From: Actinomycetota bacterium
GTDB taxonomy: Bacteria; Actinomycetota; Acidimicrobiia; Acidimicrobiales; RAAP-2
Assembly (NCBI GenBank): GCA_009699875.1
Contig: WLNI01000004.1
Location: forward strand, 1-64,000
DNA: 64,000 bases
Direction: 5' to 3'
A program made the position numbers and the translations under genes. Positions 27,090-35,053 of the stretch are shown here, piece after piece. The notes below the pieces were generated by a model. It was not told the DNA's origin, made no database searches, and saw only the letters and a program-made list of their open reading frames with translations. The first letter of the stretch is position 1. The number at the start of each line of letters is the position of its first letter.

Positions 27090-27719
27090 ATGTCAATCCG
27101 AAAAGCAATTGTTCCCATTGTGATGAGCTCACTGTTGTTTGCCGCATGCTCGTCAGGTTCGACGGGATCGTCATCCCCTGAGACGTCGAGCTCTTCGGGT
27201 TCGTCGGGGACCACCAATAATGTGAAGCCGTATCTCCTGACCGTGAGTGATCTCACTGGGACGTGGTCCGTACTTTCGGGAGGCGAACCATTGTCAGGAA
27301 CCTGTTTGGCGCGACCTCTCAAGACGGCAAATGCAGCATCGTATGGCGTTATCCAGTTTGTGAATGGGGGTTCTGGTGCCGGGTCAGCTTTGGGACAGGA
27401 ACTTGGATCGTATGCCTCTGGGTCCACTGCGTTCAATCAAGTGAAGTCCACGATCCAACGCTGCCCTTCAGTAGATGTGGTGACACAGGGCATCACTGTT
27501 CACTACACGATCACGCCGGTGTCAGCCCCTACCTACGGCAATCAGAGTTACGCCTACAGTGCCACCGCTAGTCTCAGCGGAGTGACTGTCAGTGTCGGAT
27601 TTTTCCTCGTGCAGAAGGGCAACTTTGTGACACTGTTGGTGCAAGGTGGTGCTGGCCCCTATGACCCAGCAGAACTCGAGCACTATGTCACCGTCGCACT
27701 TGCCAAGATTCCAAATTAG
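27090..27719 (+). CDS. secreted lipoprotein of unknown function
   Basis: 209 residues. A type II signal peptide ends in the lipobox LFAAC (Cys20), followed by a Ser/Gly/Thr-rich linker to about residue 45. The globular part (about 46-209) begins LTVSDLTGTWSVL and contains two further Cys (about 71 and 130) that could form a disulfide. The layout recalls actinobacterial Lpp/LpqN-like or PknH-sensor-like lipoproteins, but I cannot assign a family. AAGGGGG at 27077-27083 is its ribosome binding site. It has fewer acidic residues than its neighbours. Confidence 0.7.
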   Translation: MSIRKAIVPIVMSSLLFAACSSGSTGSSSPETSSSSGSSGTTNNVKPYLLTVSDLTGTWSVLSGGEPLSGTCLARPLKTANAASYGVIQFVNGGSGAGSALGQELGSYASGSTAFNQVKSTIQRCPSVDVVTQGITVHYTITPVSAPTYGNQSYAYSATASLSGVTVSVGFFLVQKGNFVTLLVQGGAGPYDPAELEHYVTVALAKIPN

Positions 27720-27777
27720 TGTCAGTGATAGGAAGAGATAGATACTTACAACAAATAGAAGGAACTGAGGCGTTGCG

Positions 27778-28452
27778 ATGAATTTTTGTCCTAACTGTGG
27801 TGCGGCTTCCCAAGGTGCCTTTTGTGGATCGTGTGGCACTCCGACGCCGTCTGCCAGTGCAACGGCTCCTCAGGCGCCGCCTACCTTTCAGGTCAGCGCA
27901 TCAGCGACGTTTAATGCCCCAGTGTCTCCCCCTCCGCCGTCTCCCTACGCCTCCTGGGGTCGTCGAGTTGGAGGAAGTCTTCTCGATAGCCTCATCTTTG
28001 GTTTGCCTACGCTTGCCTTGATCGTCGGCGGAATTATCGTTGGCCTTTCTTCTCTTGATTGGTACTGCGATTCATCATCCACTTCCGACGGAAGCTCTAC
28101 GACGACAAGTACGTGTCATATCGTTTCGGGAACACACTGGAATAACCTCGGAACACTTCTTATTGTTCTTGGCGTCTTGATCTCGATTGGTTACTTGATC
28201 TACGTGATCTTTGCCATTGGTGGATCTCGGGGTGCCACGGTGGGTATGAGAATCGTCAAGATTCGTTGTGTGCGATCAGCCGACTACTCGCGAGTTGGCT
28301 ACGGCCTTTCCCTTGGGCGTTCAGCAATCAGTTGGGTCTTTGCTGCCATCAGTCTTCTTCACTTGGTGGACAATCTGTGGCCTCTCTGGGATGAGAAGAA
28401 TCAGACGCTTCACGACAAGGTTGTCAACACTGTCGTCCTCTACGAGGCCTAG
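27778..28452 (+). CDS. zinc-ribbon RDD-family membrane protein
   Basis: 224 residues. An N-terminal zinc ribbon (C4, C7, C16, C19) and an Ala/Pro/Ser linker (21-60) lead to an RDD domain with three membrane segments. The domain opens with ASWGRRVGGSLLDSLIFGLP, which holds the conserved Arg and Asp, and has GGSRGATVGMRIVKIR near the third quarter. The extracellular loop after the first segment has two Cys and a Ser/Thr-rich stretch. RDD proteins are of uncertain role, some being linked to ion antiport. Probably co-transcribed with the lipoprotein 58 bases upstream. Confidence 0.8.
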   Translation: MNFCPNCGAASQGAFCGSCGTPTPSASATAPQAPPTFQVSASATFNAPVSPPPPSPYASWGRRVGGSLLDSLIFGLPTLALIVGGIIVGLSSLDWYCDSSSTSDGSSTTTSTCHIVSGTHWNNLGTLLIVLGVLISIGYLIYVIFAIGGSRGATVGMRIVKIRCVRSADYSRVGYGLSLGRSAISWVFAAISLLHLVDNLWPLWDEKNQTLHDKVVNTVVLYEA

Positions 28453-28546
28453 TTCTCCTGACACCCTCATCCTCAAGTGAGTTTTCACAAACCGGAGTGG
28501 CAGTCCATCTCTTGACCCGCGCAGCGTTGGTGAACAATAACGATGT

Positions 28547-29323
28547 TTGGATATTCTCGTGACGTTCTCTGAACCAACGTGGGGCCAGGTCCAAGTAACG
28601 GAGTTTGAACGAATAGCGGTCATCTCTCCTCATTTTGATGATGCCGCTATGGGTGCCGGAAATCTATTGCTTTCCTATCCAGGCTCCACGGTCGTTACGG
28701 TCTATGCCTCAGCGCCGACTCACTACCCCACTCCCCCGTCTGAGTGGGACGCACTCGGTGGATTCGAGTCAGGTGATGACGTTGTAGCGCTTCGCCGAAT
28801 TGAAGACCAACGCGCCATGGACCTCTTGGGTGCAGACCATATCTGGATGGAGTTTGTTGACAACCAATATCTCGACAAGACCGAGCGTTCTACGCCAGCC
28901 GAAGTCGCAGCTTCACTCGAGACGGTCTTGCGTGCCCTTCATCCCACCGCCATATTTCTCCCCTTTGGGCTTGGGAATCCAGATCATGATGTGACGCACG
29001 ATGCGGGCCTGATCGCCCGTGAGTCGATGCTCGATGTTGCATGGTTTTGTTATGAAGACCATGGCTACAAGCACATCCCAGGCCTCTTGTCGTGGAGAGT
29101 AAGCAAACTCCTGAGAAACAAACCATGGGCGACGCCAGCGATGGTGCCGACGGTAGCGAATGAAGAACTCAAACGAGAGGCAATCTGGTGCTACGAGAGC
29201 CAGATTCCTCCCCTTGAGAGAGATCACGCCCTTTCAGAGCGCATCAGTGCGCATGTGCCCGAGCAGTTTTGGCGCCTGGCGGATCCCCCGAAGGGATGGG
29301 AAGGTCTCTCCGAATTGATCTGA
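28547..29323 (+). CDS. PIG-L family deacetylase
   Basis: 258 residues of the LmbE/PIG-L fold. Zn-binding and catalytic residues show as H29, D31 and D32 in SPHFDDAAMGAG, with the third histidine ligand probably in GNPDHDVTHDAG. The usual motif is HPDDE; here Pro is Phe and Glu is Ala, so it is a divergent member. Family enzymes remove N-acetyl groups from sugars or sugar conjugates (for example MshB). Start TTG 28547 or the in-frame GTG 28559. It heads a run with two VOC proteins and a Gfo/Idh/MocA oxidoreductase, which suggests work on an amino-sugar-like compound. Confidence 0.82.
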   Translation: MDILVTFSEPTWGQVQVTEFERIAVISPHFDDAAMGAGNLLLSYPGSTVVTVYASAPTHYPTPPSEWDALGGFESGDDVVALRRIEDQRAMDLLGADHIWMEFVDNQYLDKTERSTPAEVAASLETVLRALHPTAIFLPFGLGNPDHDVTHDAGLIARESMLDVAWFCYEDHGYKHIPGLLSWRVSKLLRNKPWATPAMVPTVANEELKREAIWCYESQIPPLERDHALSERISAHVPEQFWRLADPPKGWEGLSELI

Positions 29324-29374
29324 GAGATCACATCAGACCAAGATGGAGTGCGTTCCAGTTCTAGGGGGTGAACG

Positions 29375-29779
29375 GTGACGGTCGAAGGAGTTGCAAACCT
29401 GGCGATAAAAGTGGCTGACCTAGAAAGCGCCTGCACGTTCTATGAGCGTGCAGGAGGTGTCGTTACGAACAAGATTGAATGGGAGGGTTCGCTTCGAGCG
29501 GACGTCGCTCTCGGAGCTTTGAACCTCACGTTGTTTACGCGTGCCATTTATGAAGATGCAGTAGACCTGCCAGTTGAGGGATTCCTCCATCCGGCTCTCT
29601 TCACGGATGATTTAGACAAAGAACTCGAGGGTCACGACGTTGTCTTTGGCCCAGTCATCGTCTCTGGTCCTTTCGGCTCGCGACGAATTGCCTTCGTTTC
29701 CGCCCCGGGAGGAATGCGTCTCGAATTCATGGAACAGATTGCACCAGCAGCCTCTAGGCCTATGGAGAATTCAGCATGA
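29375..29779 (+). CDS. VOC-superfamily (glyoxalase/dioxygenase-like) protein 1
   Basis: 134 residues with the paired beta-alpha-beta-beta-beta units of the vicinal oxygen chelate fold: VANLAIKVADLESACTFYERAGG at the start and RIAFVSAPGGMRLEFME at the end. The metal ligand of the first unit, usually His or Gln, is Asn here (VANLAI), while the final Glu is kept. It starts at GTG 29375 after a CTAGGGGG stretch. It overlaps the second VOC gene by four bases. Confidence 0.8.
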   Translation: MTVEGVANLAIKVADLESACTFYERAGGVVTNKIEWEGSLRADVALGALNLTLFTRAIYEDAVDLPVEGFLHPALFTDDLDKELEGHDVVFGPVIVSGPFGSRRIAFVSAPGGMRLEFMEQIAPAASRPMENSA

Positions 29780-30153
29780 ACATTACGGGCTTTCACCACG
29801 TGTCGGTTAATACCAACGGCACTGACGTTGAAGAGATTGATAACTTTTATCGAAACATCCTTGGACTCACTCACGCCGATCGCCCAGAAATTCCAGGAAT
29901 TTCTGGGTCGTGGTTCAGTGTCGCTGATCAACAACTGCACATTGTCGATAGTGCCCCTACTGGCGAAGCAATCGATATCGTCGGCAATCACTTCTGCTTT
30001 CGTGTCACAGATTTAGATGAGGTCATTGCTCAATTCAAACGAGATGGAATCCCCTACGTGACTGATCTTCAAAATGCCGACACCGTCCAGGTGTGGATCA
30101 CAGATCCTGCTGGCAATACCATCGAATTTCAGCAAGACATGGGAGCCACATGA
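29776..30153 (+). CDS. VOC-superfamily (glyoxalase/dioxygenase-like) protein 2
   Basis: 125 residues, one VOC module. First-unit His at GFHHVSVNTN, second-unit His in DQQLHIVDS, His in GNHFCFRVTDLDEV and final Glu in DPAGNTIEFQQ, so a full metal site is plausible. It differs clearly from the first VOC protein, so the two may act as partners or on different substrates. The start overlaps the first VOC stop, and its own stop overlaps the oxidoreductase start (ATGA both times). Such tight packing argues for one pathway. Confidence 0.85.
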   Translation: MNITGFHHVSVNTNGTDVEEIDNFYRNILGLTHADRPEIPGISGSWFSVADQQLHIVDSAPTGEAIDIVGNHFCFRVTDLDEVIAQFKRDGIPYVTDLQNADTVQVWITDPAGNTIEFQQDMGAT

Positions 30154-31244
30154 CCTTTCAGCCGATAGGTCGACCCGTCCGAGCCGCATTTGTTGGCCTT
30201 GGTCGTATCTACGATCTCAACAGTCGGGCGTACGTTGACAATCCTGACGTTGAAGTGGTCGCTCTTGTCGATCCCAGTGAAGAACGCCGAGCACAGCGGC
30301 AACAAGATTGGCCGGATGCAGTCTGCTTTGCGTCAATCGAAGAGATGGCAAAGAGTGGAGTAGCAATTGACGCCGTCGAAGCGTTACTTCCAATACCGCT
30401 CCATGTCAGTGGCGTTGTGGACCTTCTCAGTCACGGATGGCATGTGAATCTCCAAAAACCTATGTGTAATGACCTCGCAAGTGCGAACGTCATGATTGCG
30501 GCGGCGAAGAAACATGATCGCGTGCTGCGCGTTATGGAGAACTACATCTTCTATGAACCACTCATGAAACTGAAAGAGATTGCTCATTCTGGCGAGATTG
30601 GAGAGATCAGTGGCTACCACATGAAGATGGTGGCATCAGGACTTGGGGGTTGGGAAGTTCCAGCCAGCAGTTACGAGTGGCAAGTCAAGCAAATGCGTGA
30701 TGGCAGAGGAATCTTGGTCTTCGATGACGGGTGGCACAAACTCTCGACGGCTCTTTGGCTCTTCGGTCCAATTCGAGAAGTGCGAGCCTGGATTGGGACG
30801 ACGGAAATAGTTCCAGGATTTGGTGTTGATGCACCAACGACGATTACATGGGAGCACGAGAACGGTATTCGAGGCGTCTGGGACATCACCCTTGCCGTCG
30901 ATATGCACTTACGTTCTGACTACTACACGAATGATGAGCGATGGGAAGTCACAGGTCGAAAAGGATACGCACGCGTGAATCGATGTACCGCTCGAGGGAT
31001 CCAAGAGCCGAGTCTTGAAGTGTATGTCGACGGAGTGATGAAGTCATTCCACTCGCTTGACGATGATTGGGCAAGTAGCTTCCGAGATTCGGGCCACCAT
31101 TGGCTCCGATATTTACGAACTGGAAACGGTCCACTTCTCTGGAGCCCAGAGGAAGCGCGTGACGTCCTTGGTTTTGCCCTTGCTGCCTACAAGAGCAGCG
31201 AGAGTGGAGGGCTTGGAGTCTCCCCAGCAGACATGATTTGTTGA
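30150..31244 (+). CDS. Gfo/Idh/MocA-family NAD(P)-dependent oxidoreductase
   Basis: 364 residues. N-terminal Rossmann domain (AAFVGLGRIYDLNSRAYV, VEVVALVDPSEERR) and the family sugar-binding domain with the LQKPMCNDLASAN segment. In many members this reads EKP; the Lys after Gln is the likely catalytic residue. Family enzymes oxidise or reduce sugars, inositols or related compounds. The ATG at 30150 overlaps the VOC stop; an in-frame ATG at 30093 lies within the VOC gene and is not used. About 130 bases follow before the transporter gene. Confidence 0.88.
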   Translation: MTFQPIGRPVRAAFVGLGRIYDLNSRAYVDNPDVEVVALVDPSEERRAQRQQDWPDAVCFASIEEMAKSGVAIDAVEALLPIPLHVSGVVDLLSHGWHVNLQKPMCNDLASANVMIAAAKKHDRVLRVMENYIFYEPLMKLKEIAHSGEIGEISGYHMKMVASGLGGWEVPASSYEWQVKQMRDGRGILVFDDGWHKLSTALWLFGPIREVRAWIGTTEIVPGFGVDAPTTITWEHENGIRGVWDITLAVDMHLRSDYYTNDERWEVTGRKGYARVNRCTARGIQEPSLEVYVDGVMKSFHSLDDDWASSFRDSGHHWLRYLRTGNGPLLWSPEEARDVLGFALAAYKSSESGGLGVSPADMIC

Positions 31245-31364
31245 GTTGCTGACTCTTCTCTGGATTACACCTTGCGCCATGGTGTCATCACTTTTCACCA
31301 TATGAAATGAGGCGACTTACCTCTCAGCTTGAGATGCATTGAATAATTGAGAGTTGTCGACAGG

Positions 31365-31370
31365 TACGAT
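31365..31370 (+). promoter_or_regulatory. -10 element of a leaderless promoter for the efflux pump gene
   Basis: TACGAT ends 6 bases before the GTG at 31377. Confidence 0.45.
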
Positions 31371-31376
31371 TGACGC

Positions 31377-32870
31377 GTGAGCGATCGTTCGTCATCTGAT
31401 AAAGAGAAACTTGAGCCCGCAGTTGTTCGAGCAGGAATTGTCGTCGTTCTCGGGACGATCATGGCGATTCTCGATACCACGATCGTCGCAGTTGCTCTCG
31501 ATACGCTCAGCAAAGACTTCAACGTCAGTATTGCGACGATTCAGTGGGTCACCACTGGCTACCTCCTCGCGCTTGCCGTCGTAATCCCTGTAACTGGCTG
31601 GGCAATTCACAGACTCGGAGCCAAGCCGCTCTACATTCTTTCGCTGGTCCTGTTCCTCCTCGGTTCCGCCCTCTGTGGATGTGCGTGGTCGGCAACGAGC
31701 CTCATCGTCTTTCGAATCCTTCAGGGTATCGGCGGTGGGATGCTCCTCCCCGTCGGTCAGACCATCATGGCGAGAACCACGGGTCCTCAGCGCATGGGAA
31801 AAGTGATGGGCATCATCGGGGTCCCGACCCTCCTCGGACCGATTCTGGGACCAGTCATAGGTGGTGCCATCATCACCAACGTTTCGTGGAGATGGATATT
31901 CTTCGTCAATATCCCGATTGGCATCGTCGCACTGGTCCTCGCAATCAAGTTCTTGAAAAGCTCGGAGCGGGATAAGGATCATCGATTTGATCTTGTCGGC
32001 TTCCTCTGCCTCTCCCCCGGTCTTGCTCTGATTGTCTACGGCCTCTCTGAGGTTGGAAATCAAGGTGGGTTTAGTGATGCCAAAGTCCAATGGAGCCTCT
32101 CCATCGGCGTTATCCTCACAGTCCTGTTCGTCTGGCGGTCACTCCGGGCCCCGGAGCCACTCATGGATATGCGCCTCTTCAAGAACAGGACCTTCTCAAT
32201 TTCGTCGATCTGTATCTTCCTTACAGGAATGACGCTCTATGGAACGATGTTTCTTTTGCCGCTCTACTATCAAATAGTCAGAGGTGACTCCCCGTGGATT
32301 GCTGGCCTCATGATGGCCCCGCAAGGAATCGGGGCCGCACTCGTGATGCGATGGTCTGGGACGATCGCCGATCGTCGAGGGGCTCGAGCCGTAGTTCCCT
32401 TTGGAATGGCACTCCTCGCTCTCGGAACCCTGGTCTACACACAGGTCTCTGCGACCTCGAACTACACCGTTCTCGGCTGTGCGCTCTTCGTGCGAGGTAT
32501 TGGTTTGGGATTCGGCATGATGCCGGTGTTCGCAGCGTCTTATCGAGAGCTGTCCCACGAAGCCGTTCCTCGAGCTACGACCGCAATGAACATCCTTCGC
32601 CAAGTCGGCGGATCACTTGGAGTTGCAATCTTTGCGGTGGTCCTCCAAAGTCAGATCACATCGAACGTTCCAGGAGCAACCTCGGGACTTGGTTCAATCA
32701 TGGGGACTCATCTCCCTCCAAGTGAACTTGAAAAGATTGCAACATCATTTGCAACATCGTTCTGGTGGTCATTTGGAGTCTGTGCACTGGCAATTCTTCC
32801 TGCTTTGTTCTTGCCAAAAGCAGTTTCTCCAGAGAAGGAAGTGTTGCAAGTGCGAGCCGCAACCACATGA
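31377..32870 (+). CDS. MFS transporter, DHA2 family (EmrB/QacA-like, 14 TM)
   Basis: 497 residues, with enough hydrophobic segments for 14 spans. Visible motifs are LDTTIVAVALDTLSKDF in span 1 (the DHA2 signature), GWAIHRLGAKPLY (motif A), RILQGIGGGMLLPVGQ (motif B) and GPILGPVIGG (motif C). Such pumps expel drugs or metabolites by proton antiport. It starts at GTG 31377 behind a leaderless -10. It follows the PIG-L/VOC/Gfo genes and could export their product or an inhibitor. Its stop overlaps the next small gene. Confidence 0.92.
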   Translation: MSDRSSSDKEKLEPAVVRAGIVVVLGTIMAILDTTIVAVALDTLSKDFNVSIATIQWVTTGYLLALAVVIPVTGWAIHRLGAKPLYILSLVLFLLGSALCGCAWSATSLIVFRILQGIGGGMLLPVGQTIMARTTGPQRMGKVMGIIGVPTLLGPILGPVIGGAIITNVSWRWIFFVNIPIGIVALVLAIKFLKSSERDKDHRFDLVGFLCLSPGLALIVYGLSEVGNQGGFSDAKVQWSLSIGVILTVLFVWRSLRAPEPLMDMRLFKNRTFSISSICIFLTGMTLYGTMFLLPLYYQIVRGDSPWIAGLMMAPQGIGAALVMRWSGTIADRRGARAVVPFGMALLALGTLVYTQVSATSNYTVLGCALFVRGIGLGFGMMPVFAASYRELSHEAVPRATTAMNILRQVGGSLGVAIFAVVLQSQITSNVPGATSGLGSIMGTHLPPSELEKIATSFATSFWWSFGVCALAILPALFLPKAVSPEKEVLQVRAATT

Positions 32871-33139
32871 GTGATGAAGGGTCACGACGTATCTATGCGA
32901 GCGGGCTGAACCCCGAAGAACTCGAGCCACACGCGCACGGGTCAGGTCCGTGGCGGTGGCTTGTGACGTGGGGAACGCTCCTTCGCCATGGGTTTCACAA
33001 GGAGATCGTTGAGGCCTTCGATGCCCAAGATGCCCTGAGTCAAGCGCAGCGCAAGCGACCCGATCTCCCTCCACCAAGCTCCGCTTTCCTCACAAGTAGC
33101 ACTCAGGAAACACCGGTGATCGATTCAGAGGAGATCTGA
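32867..33139 (+). CDS. small protein of unknown function coupled to the efflux pump
   Basis: 90 residues starting at an ATG that overlaps the pump's stop codon (ATGA). It contains an amphipathic aromatic stretch (GSGPWRWLVTWGTLLRHGFHKEIVEAF) around 25-50 and a Pro/Ser-rich acidic tail. No cysteine, no membrane span long enough, no family recognised. The coupling suggests that it works with the transporter. Confidence 0.5.
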   Translation: MSDEGSRRIYASGLNPEELEPHAHGSGPWRWLVTWGTLLRHGFHKEIVEAFDAQDALSQAQRKRPDLPPPSSAFLTSSTQETPVIDSEEI

Positions 33140-33201
33140 GGGTTCGATCGGCAATAACCTAAGGGAAGCTCATCTCTCGGAGATGTATGAGAAGGGATCC
33201 C

Positions 33202-33975
33202 ATGGAATCGTTATTTGGACTGGAAGGCAAAGTTGCCCTGGTGACGGGTGGTTCGCGGGGAATTGGAAAGATGATTGCGAAAGGCTTTGTTGAGGCGGGA
33301 GCGATCGTCTATATCTCCTCTCGGAAAGCCGACGTCTGTGATGAAGTCGCTCGTGAACTGTCGCAGTATGGCGAGTGTTACGCGATTCCTGCAGATCTCT
33401 CAAAAGAGTCCGAGTGCCGTCGACTTGCTGAAGAGATTGGATCCAAAGTCGATGGACTTGACATTTTGGTCAATAATGCTGGTGCGACGTGGGGTGCTCC
33501 TATTGAAGAGTTCGACGAAGCTGCGTGGGAACGAGTCTTAGCTCTCAATGTTAAAAGCGTCTTCCATCTCACCAAGTACTGCCTGCCGCTTCTCGAGATG
33601 AATGGCTCAATGGAGAGTCCTGCTCGTGTGATCAACATCGGCTCCATTGATGGGATACATGTCCCCCTCATGGAGACCTACTCCTATTCGGCGTCCAAGG
33701 CGGCAGTTCACCAACTCACTCGGCACCTTGCCAAGCGACTTGCGCCTGAGATCACGGTCAATGCGATTGCTCCAGGTCCATTCGAATCAAAAATGATGGC
33801 CGCAACTCTTGATGCGTTTGGCGAACAGATTGCAGCATCTTCGCCGATGAAGAGGATCGGCAGGCCTGACGACATGGCCGGCGCTGCCATCTTCCTCGCT
33901 TCGAGAGCAGGCTCGTACGTAACTGGCACTATTCTCGCAGTCGATGGCGGCATGGCCACTGTTGGCACGAATTAA
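33202..33975 (+). CDS. short-chain dehydrogenase/reductase (SDR)
   Basis: 257 residues of the classical SDR type. Nucleotide motif GGSRGIGK near residue 16, NNAG near 91, catalytic Ser in NIGSIDG, and Y-x3-K in YSYSASK, followed by NAIAPGPFESKM. It reduces a ketone or oxidises an alcohol with NAD(P)H; the glucose-dehydrogenase-like or FabG-like substrate cannot be told. I chose ATG 33202 because AAGGGA lies five bases before it; the in-frame ATG 33187 is five codons upstream. Confidence 0.88.
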   Translation: MESLFGLEGKVALVTGGSRGIGKMIAKGFVEAGAIVYISSRKADVCDEVARELSQYGECYAIPADLSKESECRRLAEEIGSKVDGLDILVNNAGATWGAPIEEFDEAAWERVLALNVKSVFHLTKYCLPLLEMNGSMESPARVINIGSIDGIHVPLMETYSYSASKAAVHQLTRHLAKRLAPEITVNAIAPGPFESKMMAATLDAFGEQIAASSPMKRIGRPDDMAGAAIFLASRAGSYVTGTILAVDGGMATVGTN

Positions 33976-33994
33976 CCGACAAGACTTCCCCATC

Positions 33995-34000
33995 TAGACT
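33995..34000 (+). promoter_or_regulatory. probable -10 element for ppa
   Basis: TAGACT lies 28 bases before the ppa ATG, leaving a short leader with AAAGAGAG as ribosome binding site. Confidence 0.4.
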
Positions 34001-34028
34001 GATTCCCTTCCCTACGAAAGAGAGCGCA

Positions 34029-34535
34029 ATGTCTGAAGACGAGATCGATGTCATCGTAGAGATCCCGGCGGGAAGTCGGAATAAGTATGAATTCGATCAC
34101 GAAGCCAACGTCATGCGCCTGGACCGTCGACTCTTCACGGCAACTCGCTACCCAAGTGACTATGGATTCGTGGCCGACACGCTCTCGCTCGATGGAGATC
34201 CGCTCGATGCCTTGGTGCTCTTAGATGATCCGACCTTTCCTGGCTGTGTGGTTCGCTCCCGTATTATTGGGGTCTTTTTCATGACCGATGAAGCGGGACC
34301 TGATGCAAAACTTTTAACAGTTCTCCATAACGACCCCGAACGCTCTCACGTGATGGACCTCGAGGATCTCCCTGCGCACTACCTCGACGAGATTGGCCAT
34401 TTTTTCTCGATCTACAAGGACCTTGAACCCGACAAGACATCTGATCCCGGACACTTTGAAGGTCGAGCATCTGCCATCAAGGAACTACAAGAATGCCGCG
34501 AACGTTTTGCCAACCTTGACCAACCAGGACACTAA
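34029..34535 (+). CDS. ppa: inorganic pyrophosphatase (family I)
   Basis: 168 residues, the normal length of a bacterial soluble pyrophosphatase. It splits pyrophosphate to phosphate with Mg2+, pulling biosynthesis forward. The signature Asp triad is D55, D57 and D60 in DGDPLDALVL; the N-terminal EIPAGSRNKYEFD and the RYPSDYGF strand are typical. It precedes the NTF2-like gene by 32 bases on the same strand. Confidence 0.96.
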   Translation: MSEDEIDVIVEIPAGSRNKYEFDHEANVMRLDRRLFTATRYPSDYGFVADTLSLDGDPLDALVLLDDPTFPGCVVRSRIIGVFFMTDEAGPDAKLLTVLHNDPERSHVMDLEDLPAHYLDEIGHFFSIYKDLEPDKTSDPGHFEGRASAIKELQECRERFANLDQPGH

Positions 34536-34567
34536 CGAATACGTCCCATTTGACGAAAGAGGTCTCA

Positions 34568-35053
34568 ATGCCACACCCACGTGAAGAAGTTGCAGGCGCA
34601 GTAGCTCGCTATGTTGAGCTTCGAAAGAAGATTGAACAAGGCGATGAGACAAGCTTTGGGGTGCTAGCCGATCTCTATACCGATGATGCCGTGATGATTG
34701 ACGCAGCCTGGGGGCGGCTCGAAGGTCGTCCGGCGATCGACGAGTGGTTGGTCAACTCCATGGTCGGACTCGGCGATTGGCTGTTCCCCATTGAATTTAC
34801 TGCCATTGAAGGCGATCACGTGATTATAAAATGGACGCAGATCATTCCAGCGACAAAACCAGACGGCTCGCCAGCTTCGCAATCTGCCTACTCACATTTG
34901 ATCTACGCCGGTGACGGGAAGTTCAATTATGAAGAAGATGCCTACAACATGCTCCACGTCATCGAAGACATTGAAGCAAGCGGTTGGACGCCAACAGAAC
35001 CGATGAATATCCCTCCTGCTCATCCCAACCGAGATTTTTCTCCCAAGTCCTAA
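34568..35053 (+). CDS. SnoaL/NTF2-like protein
   Basis: 161 residues with the NTF2-like cone: an N-terminal helix (VAGAVARYVELRKKIEQGD), then LADLYTDDAVMIDAAWGRLEGRPAIDEWL, then beta strands ending in YSHLIYAGDGKFNYEEDAYN. Members range from polyketide cyclases to limonene-epoxide-hydrolase-like enzymes and binding proteins, so the role is open. ATG 34568 has AAAGAGG six bases before it; TTG 34550 is the alternative. Its stop overlaps the stop of htrA on the other strand. Confidence 0.78.
   Translation: MPHPREEVAGAVARYVELRKKIEQGDETSFGVLADLYTDDAVMIDAAWGRLEGRPAIDEWLVNSMVGLGDWLFPIEFTAIEGDHVIIKWTQIIPATKPDGSPASQSAYSHLIYAGDGKFNYEEDAYNMLHVIEDIEASGWTPTEPMNIPPAHPNRDFSPKS

Noticed and set aside
31392-32090. 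232-codon open frame antisense to the efflux pump
   Set aside because: Its composition (Asp/Arg/Glu-rich, no hydrophobic core) is the mirror of a membrane-protein gene; no start signal.
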